36,783 bases of DNA from CAZVFX01 sp964626565. Lineage in GTDB: Bacteria; Myxococcota_A; UBA9042; CAIXZC01. The notes beneath the pieces are model-generated. The model did not search any database. It saw only the letters and a list, made by a program, of their open reading frames with translations, and had not been told where the DNA came from. Positions 19,580 to 28,837 of this stretch are shown here, piece after piece (the first letter of the stretch is position 1; each line of letters begins with the position of its first letter). Made by a program: the position numbers and the translations under genes. The stretch lies in contig CAZVFX010000070.1 of the NCBI GenBank assembly GCA_964626565.1, positions 1-36,783 of the forward strand, written 5' to 3'.

Positions 19580-20427
19580 AAAACGAGATAATCTCCATGC
19601 GACGAATGCTCGCTCTCCACCTGGCAGTCTTGTTTCTGGCGCTCGCGTTCTGCCCCCAGGCCAGGGGCGCTGGAATCAGCGTTGACGCGGGACTCACCCC
19701 GCCCCAGGACCGTTGGATCCTGCGTAGTCAGGTCCGCTACCTCAAACGCGACACAATGGATATGTACATGTCCCCCCTTGTCGTCGCATATGGCCTCTTT
19801 CCCGAACTGGCGCTCATGGCCCGGGCTGCCGGTATGCGGCGTGAAATGTCCATGGGACAAATGGACGAAGCCAAAAACGGCATCGGCGATTTTCTGCTCC
19901 TGGCCAAGTACAAACTCTACCGTCTCAACACCCGCCGCTTCGTAATCGGCCTGGCGCCCACGCTGGCCCTGGAGGCCCCTTCGGGCAGCGATGACTTCTC
20001 CTCGAAAACCTGGGACGCCGCGGCCGGCATCCATCTGTCGGCCCGCGTCGGCCGATTCGCAGCAGACCTCAACGCAACGTATACCTTGAACGGTCTTGCC
20101 AGCAGCGACTCAATGGACCGGAATCCCGGGGACGTTGTGAACGCAGATCTCGCCGCCGCATACCAGGTGAGCCTGACCCGGGACAACTGCGTCACCCTTA
20201 CCCCCGTGCTGGAGTTGAACTTCGCGATGGCATCGTCCAGCGAGATGGATGGCGCCGAACTGGCCAATACGGGCGAATCACACCTCTACCTGTCCCCCGG
20301 ACTTCAGCTCATAACCCGCTGGGTTATCCTGGAAACACTGGTTCAACTTCCCGTCTGGCAAACACAAACCGGAATGCAGCCGGCCCGGGATTTCGGCGTC
20401 CTCGGCGGAATCCGCCTGCTGCTCTAG
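19576..20427 (+). CDS. Outer-membrane beta-barrel (transporter-like), coupled to the selenoprotein
   Basis: A 283-residue exported protein. The start is ATG 19576, overlapping the selenoprotein stop by four bases (ATGA); ATG 19597 is a second option just before the hydrophobic signal. The signal ends near residue 32 (ARG-AG). The mature part alternates polar and hydrophobic residues in strand-length stretches (for example FVIGLAPTLALEAPSG, LNLELNFAMA-like segments) and ends in GIRLLL, typical of outer-membrane barrels; it resembles the MetA-pathway/transporter-type barrels. The Met-rich MDMYMS and MRREMSMGQM segments (about 55-95) could bind copper or silver. The gene ends by sharing CTAG with the stop of the convergent cysteine-rich gene. 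Its coupling to an HMA selenoprotein suggests metal export or sensing at the envelope. Confidence 0.8.
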   Translation: MKNEIISMRRMLALHLAVLFLALAFCPQARGAGISVDAGLTPPQDRWILRSQVRYLKRDTMDMYMSPLVVAYGLFPELALMARAAGMRREMSMGQMDEAKNGIGDFLLLAKYKLYRLNTRRFVIGLAPTLALEAPSGSDDFSSKTWDAAAGIHLSARVGRFAADLNATYTLNGLASSDSMDRNPGDVVNADLAAAYQVSLTRDNCVTLTPVLELNFAMASSSEMDGAELANTGESHLYLSPGLQLITRWVILETLVQLPVWQTQTGMQPARDFGVLGGIRLLL

Positions 20428-20648
20428 CCGGCCCGCAACTCAGCGATTCGTTCCCGCACGCCCTCGGCCTCAGACTCCAGTTGCCCCAGATAACCCTCGA
20501 GGCACTCGATCCGCTCAGCCCTGGTAACGAACTTCCGTTTGAAAGTGCCGGAAGATCCCCCGCATCTACAACCACAACCGCAGCATCCGCAACTGCATTG
20601 CCCGCCGTTTTCGTTTCTCCTCACCCTGTTTTCGTTTTCACTACACAT
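20424..20648 (-). CDS. Cysteine-cluster mini-protein with coiled-coil tail
   Basis: A 74-residue cytoplasmic protein. ATG 20648 is preceded by an ideal AAGGAGGT; a longer start at 20669 lies upstream of that ribosome site and is unlikely. Residues 18-31 hold eight cysteines in 14 positions (CSCGCCGCGCRCGG), a metallothionein-like metal clamp. Residues 45-74 form a charged helix (ERIECLEGYLGQLESEAE...) likely to be a coiled coil. Similar helices are common in small proteins next to ArsR-type regulators. It follows the ArsR-family gene in the same direction after 76 bases, so it is probably a metal-induced buffer. The metal is unknown. Confidence 0.75.
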   Translation of the reverse strand: MCSENENRVRRNENGGQCSCGCCGCGCRCGGSSGTFKRKFVTRAERIECLEGYLGQLESEAEGVRERIAELRAG

Positions 20649-20681
20649 TTTCGCACCTCCTTGGAACATCTGTTAGTGTAT

Positions 20682-20724
20682 GCGCAAAAACTTATATAGT
20701 CCTCAAAAAAAATGAGATTTGCGC
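20682..20724. promoter_or_regulatory. Nested inverted repeats between the ArsR-type gene and the cysteine-rich gene
   Basis: GCGCAAA (20682-20688) and TTTGCGC (20718-20724) form a perfect 7-bp inverted repeat, the latter ending right at the ArsR-type stop codon. Inside it CTCA (20702-20705) and TGAG (20713-20716) flank an eight-A run. It could be a second regulator site, an attenuating hairpin or an mRNA processing site. The sequence symmetry is certain; its role is not. Confidence 0.4.
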
Positions 20725-21024
20725 CTAGCCCCCGTCCCCCACCTTACCGCCGGTGCAACCGCAAGTGCAGATCCGATTCAGCCTGGCCCGACACTCCTCC
20801 AGCGCATCCCGGTCAAGCGAGTAATGAATGTAGTAGCCCTTCCGCTCGGATGTCACCAGGCCGGCGTTCTTCAGCACCCGCAAGTGCTGCGATGTTGCAG
20901 ACTGGGTTACTCCCACCGCTTCCGCGATCTCCCCGACACTCAAAGTCTGCCTCTTCAGCGCTTCGACGATGTCGATGCGCGTATCCACCGAAAGCAGTTT
21001 GAACAGGTCAGCGGAACTCAGCAC
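20725..21024 (-). CDS. ArsR-family metal-responsive repressor with C-terminal cysteine cluster
   Basis: A 99-residue winged-helix repressor of the ArsR/SmtB type: LLSVDTRIDIVEAL (10-23), recognition helix region TQSATSQHLRVLKNAGLV (40-57) and wing SERKGYYIHYSL (59-70). The usual alpha-3 cysteine box (ELCVCDL) is replaced by TLSVGEI, while the tail carries Cys-78, 86, 88 and 90 (CTCGC), which probably form the sensor site. The start is GTG 21024 with GGAGG just upstream. ATG 21051 is rejected because the strong promoter at 21054-21081 would start transcription at that codon. Likely targets are its own promoter and the cysteine-rich gene behind it, and perhaps the selenoprotein operon that converges on it. 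Inducing metal unknown. Confidence 0.88.
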   Translation of the reverse strand: MLSSADLFKLLSVDTRIDIVEALKRQTLSVGEIAEAVGVTQSATSQHLRVLKNAGLVTSERKGYYIHYSLDRDALEECRARLNRICTCGCTGGKVGDGG

Positions 21025-21038
21025 GTTGCCTCCATTTA

Positions 21039-21081
21039 AGTCTCCACGCATAGACTATAATAAAAAAGGCGAGCGTGTCAA
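21039..21081 (-). promoter_or_regulatory. Strong sigma70-like promoter and operator-like repeat of the ArsR-type gene
   Basis: On the minus strand TTGACA (21076-21081) and TATAGT (21054-21059) are 16 bases apart, a near-consensus promoter, with the expected start around 21047. A 5-bp inverted repeat with an 8-base gap, AGTCT/AGACT (21039-21043 and 21052-21056), overlaps the -10 and the start point, the usual position for ArsR autoregulation. Confidence 0.7.
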
Positions 21082-21123
21082 GCTCTTTTGGGTGCAGAAC
21101 ACACCCGACCGGTTCCCGCCGCG

Positions 21124-23160
21124 CTATTGCACCGGTTTCTCCCCTTCCCGGGCCCTGCCCCAAACGGCCATCAGCGCGACGAAGGCGAGTAGCAGAAGCG
21201 GTGTGAAGGAGTTGCGTCCCGGGCCGGCCTGGCAACCGCTACTCGGCTGGCCCGAGCCGGGCGTGAGATCCGGGCCGATTACAGGTCCACCCCCAGTTCC
21301 CACCTCATCTTCACTCCAGTCGGGCTTCGGTCCCCAAATCTCACTGCCGACAACTTCCCCTTCCTTCTCCGGCACCAGCGGCGGGGACGCCTGATCCGGC
21401 TGAACTGTGGGCACGTCGGCTACGGTTTCCAGCTCGACCACAGGCACGATCTCCACGACCTCGGCTTCCATCGTTTCCTCTGCCACTTCGGCCACGAGAT
21501 CAGGCCCTGGCGAAACGATGTCCGGGGCGGGTGAAACGACGTCCGGGTCGGGCGAAACGACGTCCGGGTCAGGCGGCGGCGCCTGGCACGAACCGCCGTT
21601 GCAAGTGTACTCTGCAGGGCAACTACCGCACGACCCCCCGCAACCATCCCCACCACATTCCTTGCCCGCACAGGCCGGGCTGCATTGGGTAAGCTGCTTG
21701 AACGCCTGGGGCGCCAGCCCATAAATGATCTGACGAACCGTGCTGCCGTCGATCACCTTGTCGTATCGGTACGGGAAGAAATACACCGTCCACTGCAAAT
21801 CCAACCCCGGCTTCACGTTGAAATAACCCAGCGCCGTGATGTAACCTTCGTTATTCGAGCTTCCCGACAGCGAAACCTCGTTCATCACCGGGTCGAACGA
21901 CGCCACCGTGACGCAGTGCTCCTTCGGTCCGTCACATACCCCCCACCATCCCTCATTGACGTAACCCATGAAGTTGTTGTCGTGGCCGTATTCCGACTGG
22001 CCGGGGAAACGCACAAATTCATCGGAAGGCCCTGAAACGTGGGTCACGGAGTCCCCCGAAAACGAATCATCACCGCCGTAGTAGTAATAGTGCTTGTCCA
22101 TGTTCTTCGAGGTGAAAATCGCGGGTATCTCCTGGGGGTGCTTGCTCCAGGTGGCCGAACCCTCATAGGTGAGCCGGTACTTGACCTCTGCGTACCCCTG
22201 GTGCAGGGTGACCCACTGCCTCATCTTCATCCCCGCCACCGGCGGCAGCGTCGAAGTGAAGTGATACGGATTCTCGTGCCGGGTGTAATAGGTATCGTCG
22301 GTCCACTTGTCATGAACAGTGTCGTTGCCTGCATTGTCCCACCAGCAGTCCGAGCCCTGGGCCTGGATAGGGTTCCACGGCGCGCCCGCAGACCAACCCA
22401 CGCACGGCGTCGCACTCGCGCAGTCGAGTACGTGGTCACCCTGTGCACACCCCCGGGCCACACACGCTGAATGCCCCGCGGCCAGGCACGCGTTTTTGGA
22501 ACCGTACGGCGTCGAATCACACGAATCGGTGGAGAACCACGCCGACGGGCTCGGGCAGTCGTATCCCCAGATGCTCAACTGAATCGCCGCGCCACCGTGC
22601 TCCAGAATCAGGTTGTCTTTCCAGTCCGGGCCGTACAGTTGAAAAATCGACCCGCCGTAAGAGCGATTGACCCCGATGCGCACAGTGTCGTTGCCGATCA
22701 ACTCGGTGTCCGCCTGCCGGTTTATCCAATAGGCCGGATTCCCCTCGCACCATCCCAGCGCGGAGCCGGCAAGACCCTGGCACCCCGAGTTGATGTACTT
22801 CGGGCTGTTGGTCAGCCCCTGGTTCTGGCCGTTGGATACGCCGGCGGAGTTCACCCCTATCCCGAACGCGATCACTTCGTGATTGCCTGCCCCAAACGGG
22901 GGCGGCACCCAGTTGAATCCGTGGGCCCCCACATCTTCCCGATAGTCGTCGGCCAAGACCGCCTGAACCAGAGCCCCGTCAACGTAGATATGTACGGGAA
23001 TCGGACCGTCATAATCAGCGTCAAGCGCCCAACCCGCGATGAGGTTGGAATTGGCAACGTCAAGATACCCTTCCGGCTGGGCCGCGAAACACGGCGCCGC
23101 AAGAGTCAGAACCAACAGCCAGCATAATCCCGGTTTTCCCATCAAGACCTTCCCTGCCAT
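21124..23160 (-). CDS. Exported surface protein with MYXO-CTERM-like sorting tail
   Basis: A 678-residue protein from ATG 23160 (GGGAG upstream; ATG 23142 is also possible), with a signal peptide ending near AAPCFA. A beta domain at about 28-115 contains GYLDVANSN, AGWALDADYDGP and HIYVDG, seen in other deltaproteobacterial surface proteins. A long unique beta-rich region follows (about 120-500). Then comes a Cys-rich knot with CGGDGCGGSCGSC, four PDPDVVSP-type tandem repeats, an acidic Glu/Val stalk, and a C-terminal signal: SSGCQAGPG, a hydrophobic helix and an Arg-containing end. That last pattern (Cys motif, helix, basic end) is of the MYXO-CTERM class processed by a rhomboid-like or CAAX-like sorting enzyme. 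It is therefore probably anchored at the surface after cleavage. No catalytic motif is recognised. Confidence 0.85.
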   Translation of the reverse strand: MAGKVLMGKPGLCWLLVLTLAAPCFAAQPEGYLDVANSNLIAGWALDADYDGPIPVHIYVDGALVQAVLADDYREDVGAHGFNWVPPPFGAGNHEVIAFGIGVNSAGVSNGQNQGLTNSPKYINSGCQGLAGSALGWCEGNPAYWINRQADTELIGNDTVRIGVNRSYGGSIFQLYGPDWKDNLILEHGGAAIQLSIWGYDCPSPSAWFSTDSCDSTPYGSKNACLAAGHSACVARGCAQGDHVLDCASATPCVGWSAGAPWNPIQAQGSDCWWDNAGNDTVHDKWTDDTYYTRHENPYHFTSTLPPVAGMKMRQWVTLHQGYAEVKYRLTYEGSATWSKHPQEIPAIFTSKNMDKHYYYYGGDDSFSGDSVTHVSGPSDEFVRFPGQSEYGHDNNFMGYVNEGWWGVCDGPKEHCVTVASFDPVMNEVSLSGSSNNEGYITALGYFNVKPGLDLQWTVYFFPYRYDKVIDGSTVRQIIYGLAPQAFKQLTQCSPACAGKECGGDGCGGSCGSCPAEYTCNGGSCQAPPPDPDVVSPDPDVVSPAPDIVSPGPDLVAEVAEETMEAEVVEIVPVVELETVADVPTVQPDQASPPLVPEKEGEVVGSEIWGPKPDWSEDEVGTGGGPVIGPDLTPGSGQPSSGCQAGPGRNSFTPLLLLAFVALMAVWGRAREGEKPVQ

Positions 23161-23325
23161 GCTACACACTCCCACCGGTCGAACCTGCTCCATGCCTATC
23201 GACCTACATCATTATGCAGCGAATAAGCTGCGCGGTGAAGTTCTTTCGCCCTCAGCAAGTAACCACCGGTGATGCCTCTCGCCGGACCTGTGGTTTTTCC
23301 TTCCCATTGCTGCTAGCATACTTCC

Positions 23326-24063
23326 ATGTTTGCCTGGATCAGACGCTGGAAGGAAGGACGACTGATGAAACGACCGCTGCCCGCGGAGTGGACCGGTTGG
23401 CTGGAACAGCACGTCCCCTTCTTTCCGGAGTTGGAAGGGGAGTACCGGGAGCGTTTTCTGGACTTCCTGAAGGCGTTCGTCTGGAGCAAGCATTTCTTTG
23501 GTGCGGGTGGGCTGGAGATCTCCGATGAACACAGGGTAGTCGTCGGAGCCGCGGCGGTACGGCTGGTGTTGGAGTTGGACCTGTCGTACTACGACCACCT
23601 CACCGAAATAATCGTCTACCCCTACATCTATCGCCACCCCGACCGTACCGGCGCGATCTTGGGCGAGGCCCAGACCTGGGGCACAGTGGTGCTCTCATGG
23701 CCCGCGGTTCTTGACGGCCTGGCCAACCAGCACGATGGCCACGATACCGCGCTCCACGAATTCGCGCACGTTCTCGATATTGCCGACGGAGCGTTCGACG
23801 GCACCCCCGAGCTCCACAAGTTCGGTGACTACCGAAGCTGGGCCAGGGTGATGGGCCAGGGCTTCGCCAACCTGCGACGCCGCAGAGGCCGCCGCAACGT
23901 GCTCAGGGACTACGGCGCCACCGACGAAGCCGAGTTCTTCGCCGTGGCCAGCGAGACCTTCTTCGAGAAACCACGCAAACTGAAGGAGAAGGCCCCCGAA
24001 CTCTACGAAGAGCTGAAGCGGTTCTATCTTACTGACCCGGCGGAACCCAAGGATCCGAAATGA
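23326..24063 (+). CDS. mtfA: MtfA-type zinc metallopeptidase (M90 family)
   Basis: A 245-residue protein, close to the length of E. coli MtfA. It has H-E-F-A-H at 144-148 (zinc ligands His-144 and His-148, catalytic Glu-145) and the third ligand region AEFFAVASE (202-210, Glu-203). GxxGLE and IIVYP strands upstream match the family. The start ATG 23326 aligns with the family N-terminus (WIRRW...PLPAEW), though no good ribosome site is seen; ATG 23365 has GGAAGGA but would cut the conserved start. E. coli MtfA is a cytoplasmic peptidase linked to the glucose repressor Mlc; here the partner is unknown. Its stop overlaps the next ATG (ATGA), so it is coupled to a lipoprotein gene. The 165-base divergent gap to 23160 must hold its promoter; I see no convincing boxes. 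Confidence 0.9.
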   Translation: MFAWIRRWKEGRLMKRPLPAEWTGWLEQHVPFFPELEGEYRERFLDFLKAFVWSKHFFGAGGLEISDEHRVVVGAAAVRLVLELDLSYYDHLTEIIVYPYIYRHPDRTGAILGEAQTWGTVVLSWPAVLDGLANQHDGHDTALHEFAHVLDIADGAFDGTPELHKFGDYRSWARVMGQGFANLRRRRGRRNVLRDYGATDEAEFFAVASETFFEKPRKLKEKAPELYEELKRFYLTDPAEPKDPK

Positions 24064-26240
24064 ACAGGATGCTCTGTGTACTCGTGGCTCTGGTGTGCGC
24101 CTGCGGCAACGGCAACGGAAAAGTGACGAAGACCAAGGACGCTGCCCCCGACCTGTCCATCGCACCCGAGGTTCGACAGGAAGTCGATGCCGGGGCGGTC
24201 GTACAGTTCGCCGACCCCGTACCAAACCCGGCCGCGGCTGCCCGGGCCTTCAAACTCTACTACTCCGAGCGTGTGGAACGGGTGCTGGTTTCGTACAACC
24301 GCTTCATGCTCTTCGGCGATATCACCTTTGCTACAAACATCGGCAAGGCGGGTGTCGCCCGCCAGGGAGACCAATGGGAGGTCGTGTCCGGCCCCAATGA
24401 CAACAACCAGATCGGAGTTTCCATCTGGAACACCTGGCAAGGGTACAAGACCTTCCGGTCGCGCCCCATGGCCTTGAGCCTCATCCGCATGTTTAACGGC
24501 CTCGTCTTCTTCGAGGCAGTTTCCGGCCACCCGGGAGTCACCTCCCGTATGGTGTTCCCCGGTTGGACCCGGGTGGTGGACGGCCCGGCCGACACGGTGA
24601 CCCGCACAAGGGGCGGACAGACCGTGCTTCCGCCCGTCTCCCCCGACTCCGCGCTGGAGGCCGAAATTCTCGCCGCCTTCTTTGACGATTTTCAAGTTAC
24701 GTACCGGGAAGACCCGGAAGATATCCTGCTCGCCTACATGCCTACCGCAGAGGTCGGCCCATATGCCGTAACGTACAGCTTCAGCATGTTGCCCGACTAT
24801 CTTCGTGTCAGCGACTGCTGTACCTCGGCCAAGCGCACTCCTGCCCCCTACCTGTGGGAAGGAGCATTCTGGGGCAACCACAACTCCCGGGACAATTTCC
24901 CCGACCTCGCCATGGGATACCTTGCGGCCCTGGCCGCCATGGACGACCCGGACGCGGACGACGACGTTCGGGCCGCAGCTTCCGACGCCTGGGCCGCAGG
25001 CCGCCGCATCGGTGATTCCATCCAGGAGCATGAGGGAAAACTGATGACCGTGGACGAGCACAATCCCTACGACACCCTCGTGGTGGCGGGAGGGGTGCGC
25101 CCCGATGGGGAGACGGAGGTGGAGGACCTGGGCAGCCTCTCCGACTGCCAGATGGTCTTCCTCGCCCGGGCTCTCTCCACCAAGGGCCTCACTCTTCCCC
25201 TGCCCGAGTTGCCCGCTCCAGGTTCCCTGGAATTCATGTTCGCCGACATCCTCGGCAGCGACGGCCAGTGCCCGGTCGAAGAGCCGGTGCGCTTGTGCAC
25301 AGGCCTCGCCGCCGCCTACTGCGACAAAGACTGGGGCACCATCCACGAACTGGAACTCATGGGCAAGCCGTGGCTGGAAATAGTCGCCGAACTGGAAGAA
25401 ACCAACCCCGGCTCTGCCAAGGACCTCATCGGCGGTTTTCAGGACGATTTTTACGAGAAGACCATCGCCATTCTGGGGGTAGTGCACTACGCTCAAATAA
25501 CCGGGGACGGGGGGCTGGAAAATGCGGCGATTTCAGCCCTCCAGCAGATTACCTCGCTCATGCGCCAGTTCGCCGAACTGATGTACGCACAGACCAGCCC
25601 GGGAGAGTTTGTCAGCAAGCTCTATTACGCAGCTCTCTTCGATGCGCAGGCCGGTGTCGATGTCTCTCTCGGACATCTCGACACCTTCAGCCGAGCCGAG
25701 TATCAGATGACTTTGCTTGAGGCGATGCTCGACCTGCCGGATACCCAGCCGAAGGCCCTTCTCACCGACGACGAAATCAAGGCGATAGTGGAAGCCCGAC
25801 TCGCAGGTTCCAGCGGGACGGTGAAACAGCGTTACCTCGATCACTACGGAGATACACCGCCTTTGCGTCGCGCCGGGGAGGGGTATGAAGCCCGGAACTA
25901 TCATCCTGACCACGAATGGCCCTGGCAACCGGTGGACAACCATCACCACCACGTCCTGGGCGGCGTCAAACTGCTGGAGGCCCTTCCCTTGTGCGTCACC
26001 GCACCACACTTTCTGGATTGCACCTGGGCCAGACTGGGCTGCGCCCGGCCCGACCTCGACAAAAGCGGAGCGGTGGACGAGGCGGACCAGATTCTGCACG
26101 AAACCCTGTTGGCCAAGTACACGGCTGCGGCCTGCGATTCCACCAACGATTGGTGCGAAGACGCGGACCTGGACCGCACCGGCTCGGTAGACTCAACAGA
26201 CACTCAGTTCATGACTGCAGCCCAGGGCTGCCACTACTAA
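24060..26240 (+). CDS. Lipoprotein with dockerin-like calcium-binding tail
   Basis: A 726-residue lipoprotein; the N-terminus has Cys-13 or Cys-15 (VCACGNG) as acylation site. The body (about 45-630) is helix-rich and shows no motif I can name; W/Y-rich segments such as LWEGAFWGNHNSRDNFPD (262-279) suggest an (alpha/alpha) toroid, possibly sugar-related like its downstream neighbour. The last 60 residues carry two EF-hand-like loops, DLDKSGAVDEAD and DADLDRTGSVDSTD, arranged as in type I dockerins. The start overlaps the mtfA stop. The next gene starts 25 bases downstream, so all three probably form one transcript. Confidence 0.82.
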   Translation: MNRMLCVLVALVCACGNGNGKVTKTKDAAPDLSIAPEVRQEVDAGAVVQFADPVPNPAAAARAFKLYYSERVERVLVSYNRFMLFGDITFATNIGKAGVARQGDQWEVVSGPNDNNQIGVSIWNTWQGYKTFRSRPMALSLIRMFNGLVFFEAVSGHPGVTSRMVFPGWTRVVDGPADTVTRTRGGQTVLPPVSPDSALEAEILAAFFDDFQVTYREDPEDILLAYMPTAEVGPYAVTYSFSMLPDYLRVSDCCTSAKRTPAPYLWEGAFWGNHNSRDNFPDLAMGYLAALAAMDDPDADDDVRAAASDAWAAGRRIGDSIQEHEGKLMTVDEHNPYDTLVVAGGVRPDGETEVEDLGSLSDCQMVFLARALSTKGLTLPLPELPAPGSLEFMFADILGSDGQCPVEEPVRLCTGLAAAYCDKDWGTIHELELMGKPWLEIVAELEETNPGSAKDLIGGFQDDFYEKTIAILGVVHYAQITGDGGLENAAISALQQITSLMRQFAELMYAQTSPGEFVSKLYYAALFDAQAGVDVSLGHLDTFSRAEYQMTLLEAMLDLPDTQPKALLTDDEIKAIVEARLAGSSGTVKQRYLDHYGDTPPLRRAGEGYEARNYHPDHEWPWQPVDNHHHHVLGGVKLLEALPLCVTAPHFLDCTWARLGCARPDLDKSGAVDEADQILHETLLAKYTAAACDSTNDWCEDADLDRTGSVDSTDTQFMTAAQGCHY

Positions 26241-26265
26241 AGCACTGAACGGCAAGGAGGACATG

Positions 26266-28837
26266 ATGCGGAGCTACAGCCCCTTTTGCATACCCGCCGC
26301 GCTCCTTATCCTCTCTGTAGCATGCAGCAACGGCGGCAGCAAAACGCCCGCTGCAGATCTTCCCGTCGACGTGACCGCCACCGAAGTCGTCGACGTCACC
26401 CTCGACGTAGCACCCGACACAGTCACCCCTTCCAACCTGTTCGACCAAGTATGGTGGCCGGTGGGAGACGAATCGGGCGTCCTCGAACTACTCGAAACAA
26501 GCCCGTTCTTCCAGGCCCGCCCTCATCTCATTACCGAAATGTCCACCTGGTTTGATGAGGTCGTTCACGAAGTTCCCGGCGAAGAGCCCGAAACCGCCGA
26601 ACACTTGGGCTATTTCGGCATCGGCAACGGCACCGCGTTTGCCTTTACCGGCACCTGGTACCCACTCAACACACTCCACGAACTTATAGGTCCGGAGTAC
26701 GACAACAGCCAACTCGGATATTTCTCCGATTTTCGGGCCAGCCTCCGCCGCCACGCTGTGCCCCTCCCCTGGACCAGGGAGTGGATCTGGCGCCCCCGTA
26801 AGGCGATGATTCCCATGACCCGCATGCAGGTGGAAGGCCCCGCAGTAGAACTGGTCACAGTCGCATTTGCACCAAAGGCCGACAAATCCGGCGAGGAGCA
26901 TACCACCCTCATTGAGATTCTCCTGGTCCGCAACGCCGGCGGCGCCGCGGCAGAAGGGCTCGATATCGTTGTCGCTTCCTACTCCCCCGCGGATCACGCC
27001 GGGGACGACCTCCTCGAGCAGGTCAGGTACGGGGACCGCATGCGAGTACAGCCTCTCGAAGAAGGCTGGACCGTTATCGCCGAGGGCCCCCAAGCCTTCC
27101 CCGCACTTCTCTCCCCCACCTTCGACCTCGGTCCCGGCGAAGAGCGGACCTTTGTGATGGTCTACGAGTTCGCCACCGACGGCGAGCCTCTCGGTCAGGG
27201 CAGAGACGCGGTGGCAGAGCAGGGGGTGGAGAAGCTGTTGGACGACACCTACGATTGGTGGACGGATTGGCACAACCGCGGCATGGAAGTCCGCACCCCG
27301 GACCGCAAAGTCGACGACCTCATCGAAGGCCTGAAAGCCACCCTCCTGGTTCAGGTGGGAGACAACGGTGCGGTTAACGTCATGTCGCATTACACCGGAG
27401 CCTGGCAGCGAGACGTCTATCCGCCGGTTCGTACCTTCGCCATGCTCGGCTATCGGGACGACGCCTGGCGGCTGGCCGACTACATGTACGGCGCAGCTTC
27501 GGTACTGGGCGGCATCTCGAATCGGCTGCCTTCCGACGTGGAGATTCCGGATGAACTGCCCGACCACGACTGGCTGTCCCAGGTCCCTTTCGAGGGGGAT
27601 AGACTGCGGGGTGAGGGGCCCAGCTATCTGCCTCTCATGCACACCATCACCTGGCGGTATGGCGGCGGTGGGGAGCGGCTCGAGGAGCGGTGGGAGTACC
27701 TTATGCACGCACTTCGTGGCCAGACGGTGACCCCGGAGGGAATGATGTATTTCTCGGGGGACGAGACTTTCCGGCCCCCGAGAATCCAATATCGGCCTTG
27801 GTATCAACTACGCGTTCGAGCACGAAGCCTGGTCGGCCTACTCCGCCTTCCTCTTCGTTGCCGCCTGCGAGGAGTTGGCCCGGGCCGCGCTCCACGAGGG
27901 GCTGGACCATCCCGAAGATATCGCCTGGCTCCAGGAACAGGCAGCCTTTGTGAGGGAGAAAACAGAAGCCTCCTACTGGCTGGAGAACGAAGAACGATAC
28001 AGCACGTTCATCCCCATGGTCACCGGCATTCCCGACGAGCATTGCTCGCCGGACGTCAGTACCTATCCTTTGTTTATCGGCTATCAACAGCGGGACCAAC
28101 CCCGGGCCCGCCAGAATATCTTCTCCTGCATGGACCTGATTTTGCGGGACAACGGCCTGCTCCAGAACATCTCCGGAATACCTGAGATTATAATGGAGGT
28201 GGACCTCGGCAAAGGCATCTACGCTACCCCCGGCCCGCCCTCCTTCCTCTACAGCGCTGCCGACCTGAATCTTCCCATTGCAGCGACCACCTTTGATACC
28301 CTGGGCACCCTCTTTTCTCCGTCGGGAAACCTCGCCGAGGTGGGCTATTTCCCCGAGCCCGGCCGCGCCATATCACCACTCTACGACGACCTGAGCAATC
28401 TGGGCGAAATCTGGTCCCGCTATCGCAGTTGGGAAGGCGCGGTAGCCCTGGAAACTCTGGTCTACTATCTTACCGGGTATCAGGCCGACGTAGTCGACGG
28501 TTGGCTGGCCCTCGCACCCAGGCTTCTCCACGATGCCGGCTTTGTGGAGGCGTCGAGAATCCCCTTTGGGGATCTGCATCTCAGCATGCGCTGGGCCAGA
28601 GAGGACGACGACTCCTTCCTCATGACCCTCACCCCCGACTCAGACCCCGCCACAGCCGGCCTCAACGAGTACCGGCTCCGCCTCACGGTTCCCCTTTCCG
28701 AAATCACGTCGGTGGAACTGGACGGCACTTCGCTGTCTGCAGACAAGTACCAGATACTCGCTCCGTGGGAAGAAGCCACAGAGGTACGTATTACCGTCAT
28801 CTCAACTAAGGGTCCCCAATCCGTTAGAATTCGCTGA
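26266..28837 (+). pseudogene. 6-hairpin-glycosidase-like lipoprotein, broken by a one-base frameshift
   Basis: The reading frame from ATG 26266 (AAGGAGG at 26254-26260, spacing five; ATG 26263 is too close) runs well to about 27775, then the good protein continues one frame over to TGA 28835-28837. Removing one C from the five-C run 27775-27779 restores a single 856-residue protein reading ...FRPRESNIGLGINYAFEHEAW.... The N-terminus is a lipoprotein signal (LSVAC). The centre (about 340-720) has the helical look of an (alpha/alpha)6 toroid glycosidase (AWQRDVYPPVRTFAMLGY and GINYAFEHEAWSAYSAF), and the end is a beta domain. Both halves keep normal codon structure, so the shift is either a base-calling error or very recent. 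If real, translation would end at 28185 after about 135 wrong residues. The exact sugar substrate cannot be read. Confidence 0.75.

Noticed and set aside
21025..21051. ATG 21051 as start of the ArsR-type gene
   Set aside because: The near-consensus promoter at 21054-21081 places the transcript start at that codon; GTG 21024 with GGAGG fits better.
24024..25496. 490-residue open frame antisense to the dockerin-tailed lipoprotein
   Set aside because: The sense strand has a signal peptide, lipobox and coupled start; the antisense product has no recognisable features.
26488..27807. 439-residue open frame antisense to the glycosidase-like gene
   Set aside because: Codon-structure shadow of the sense gene, with no start context.
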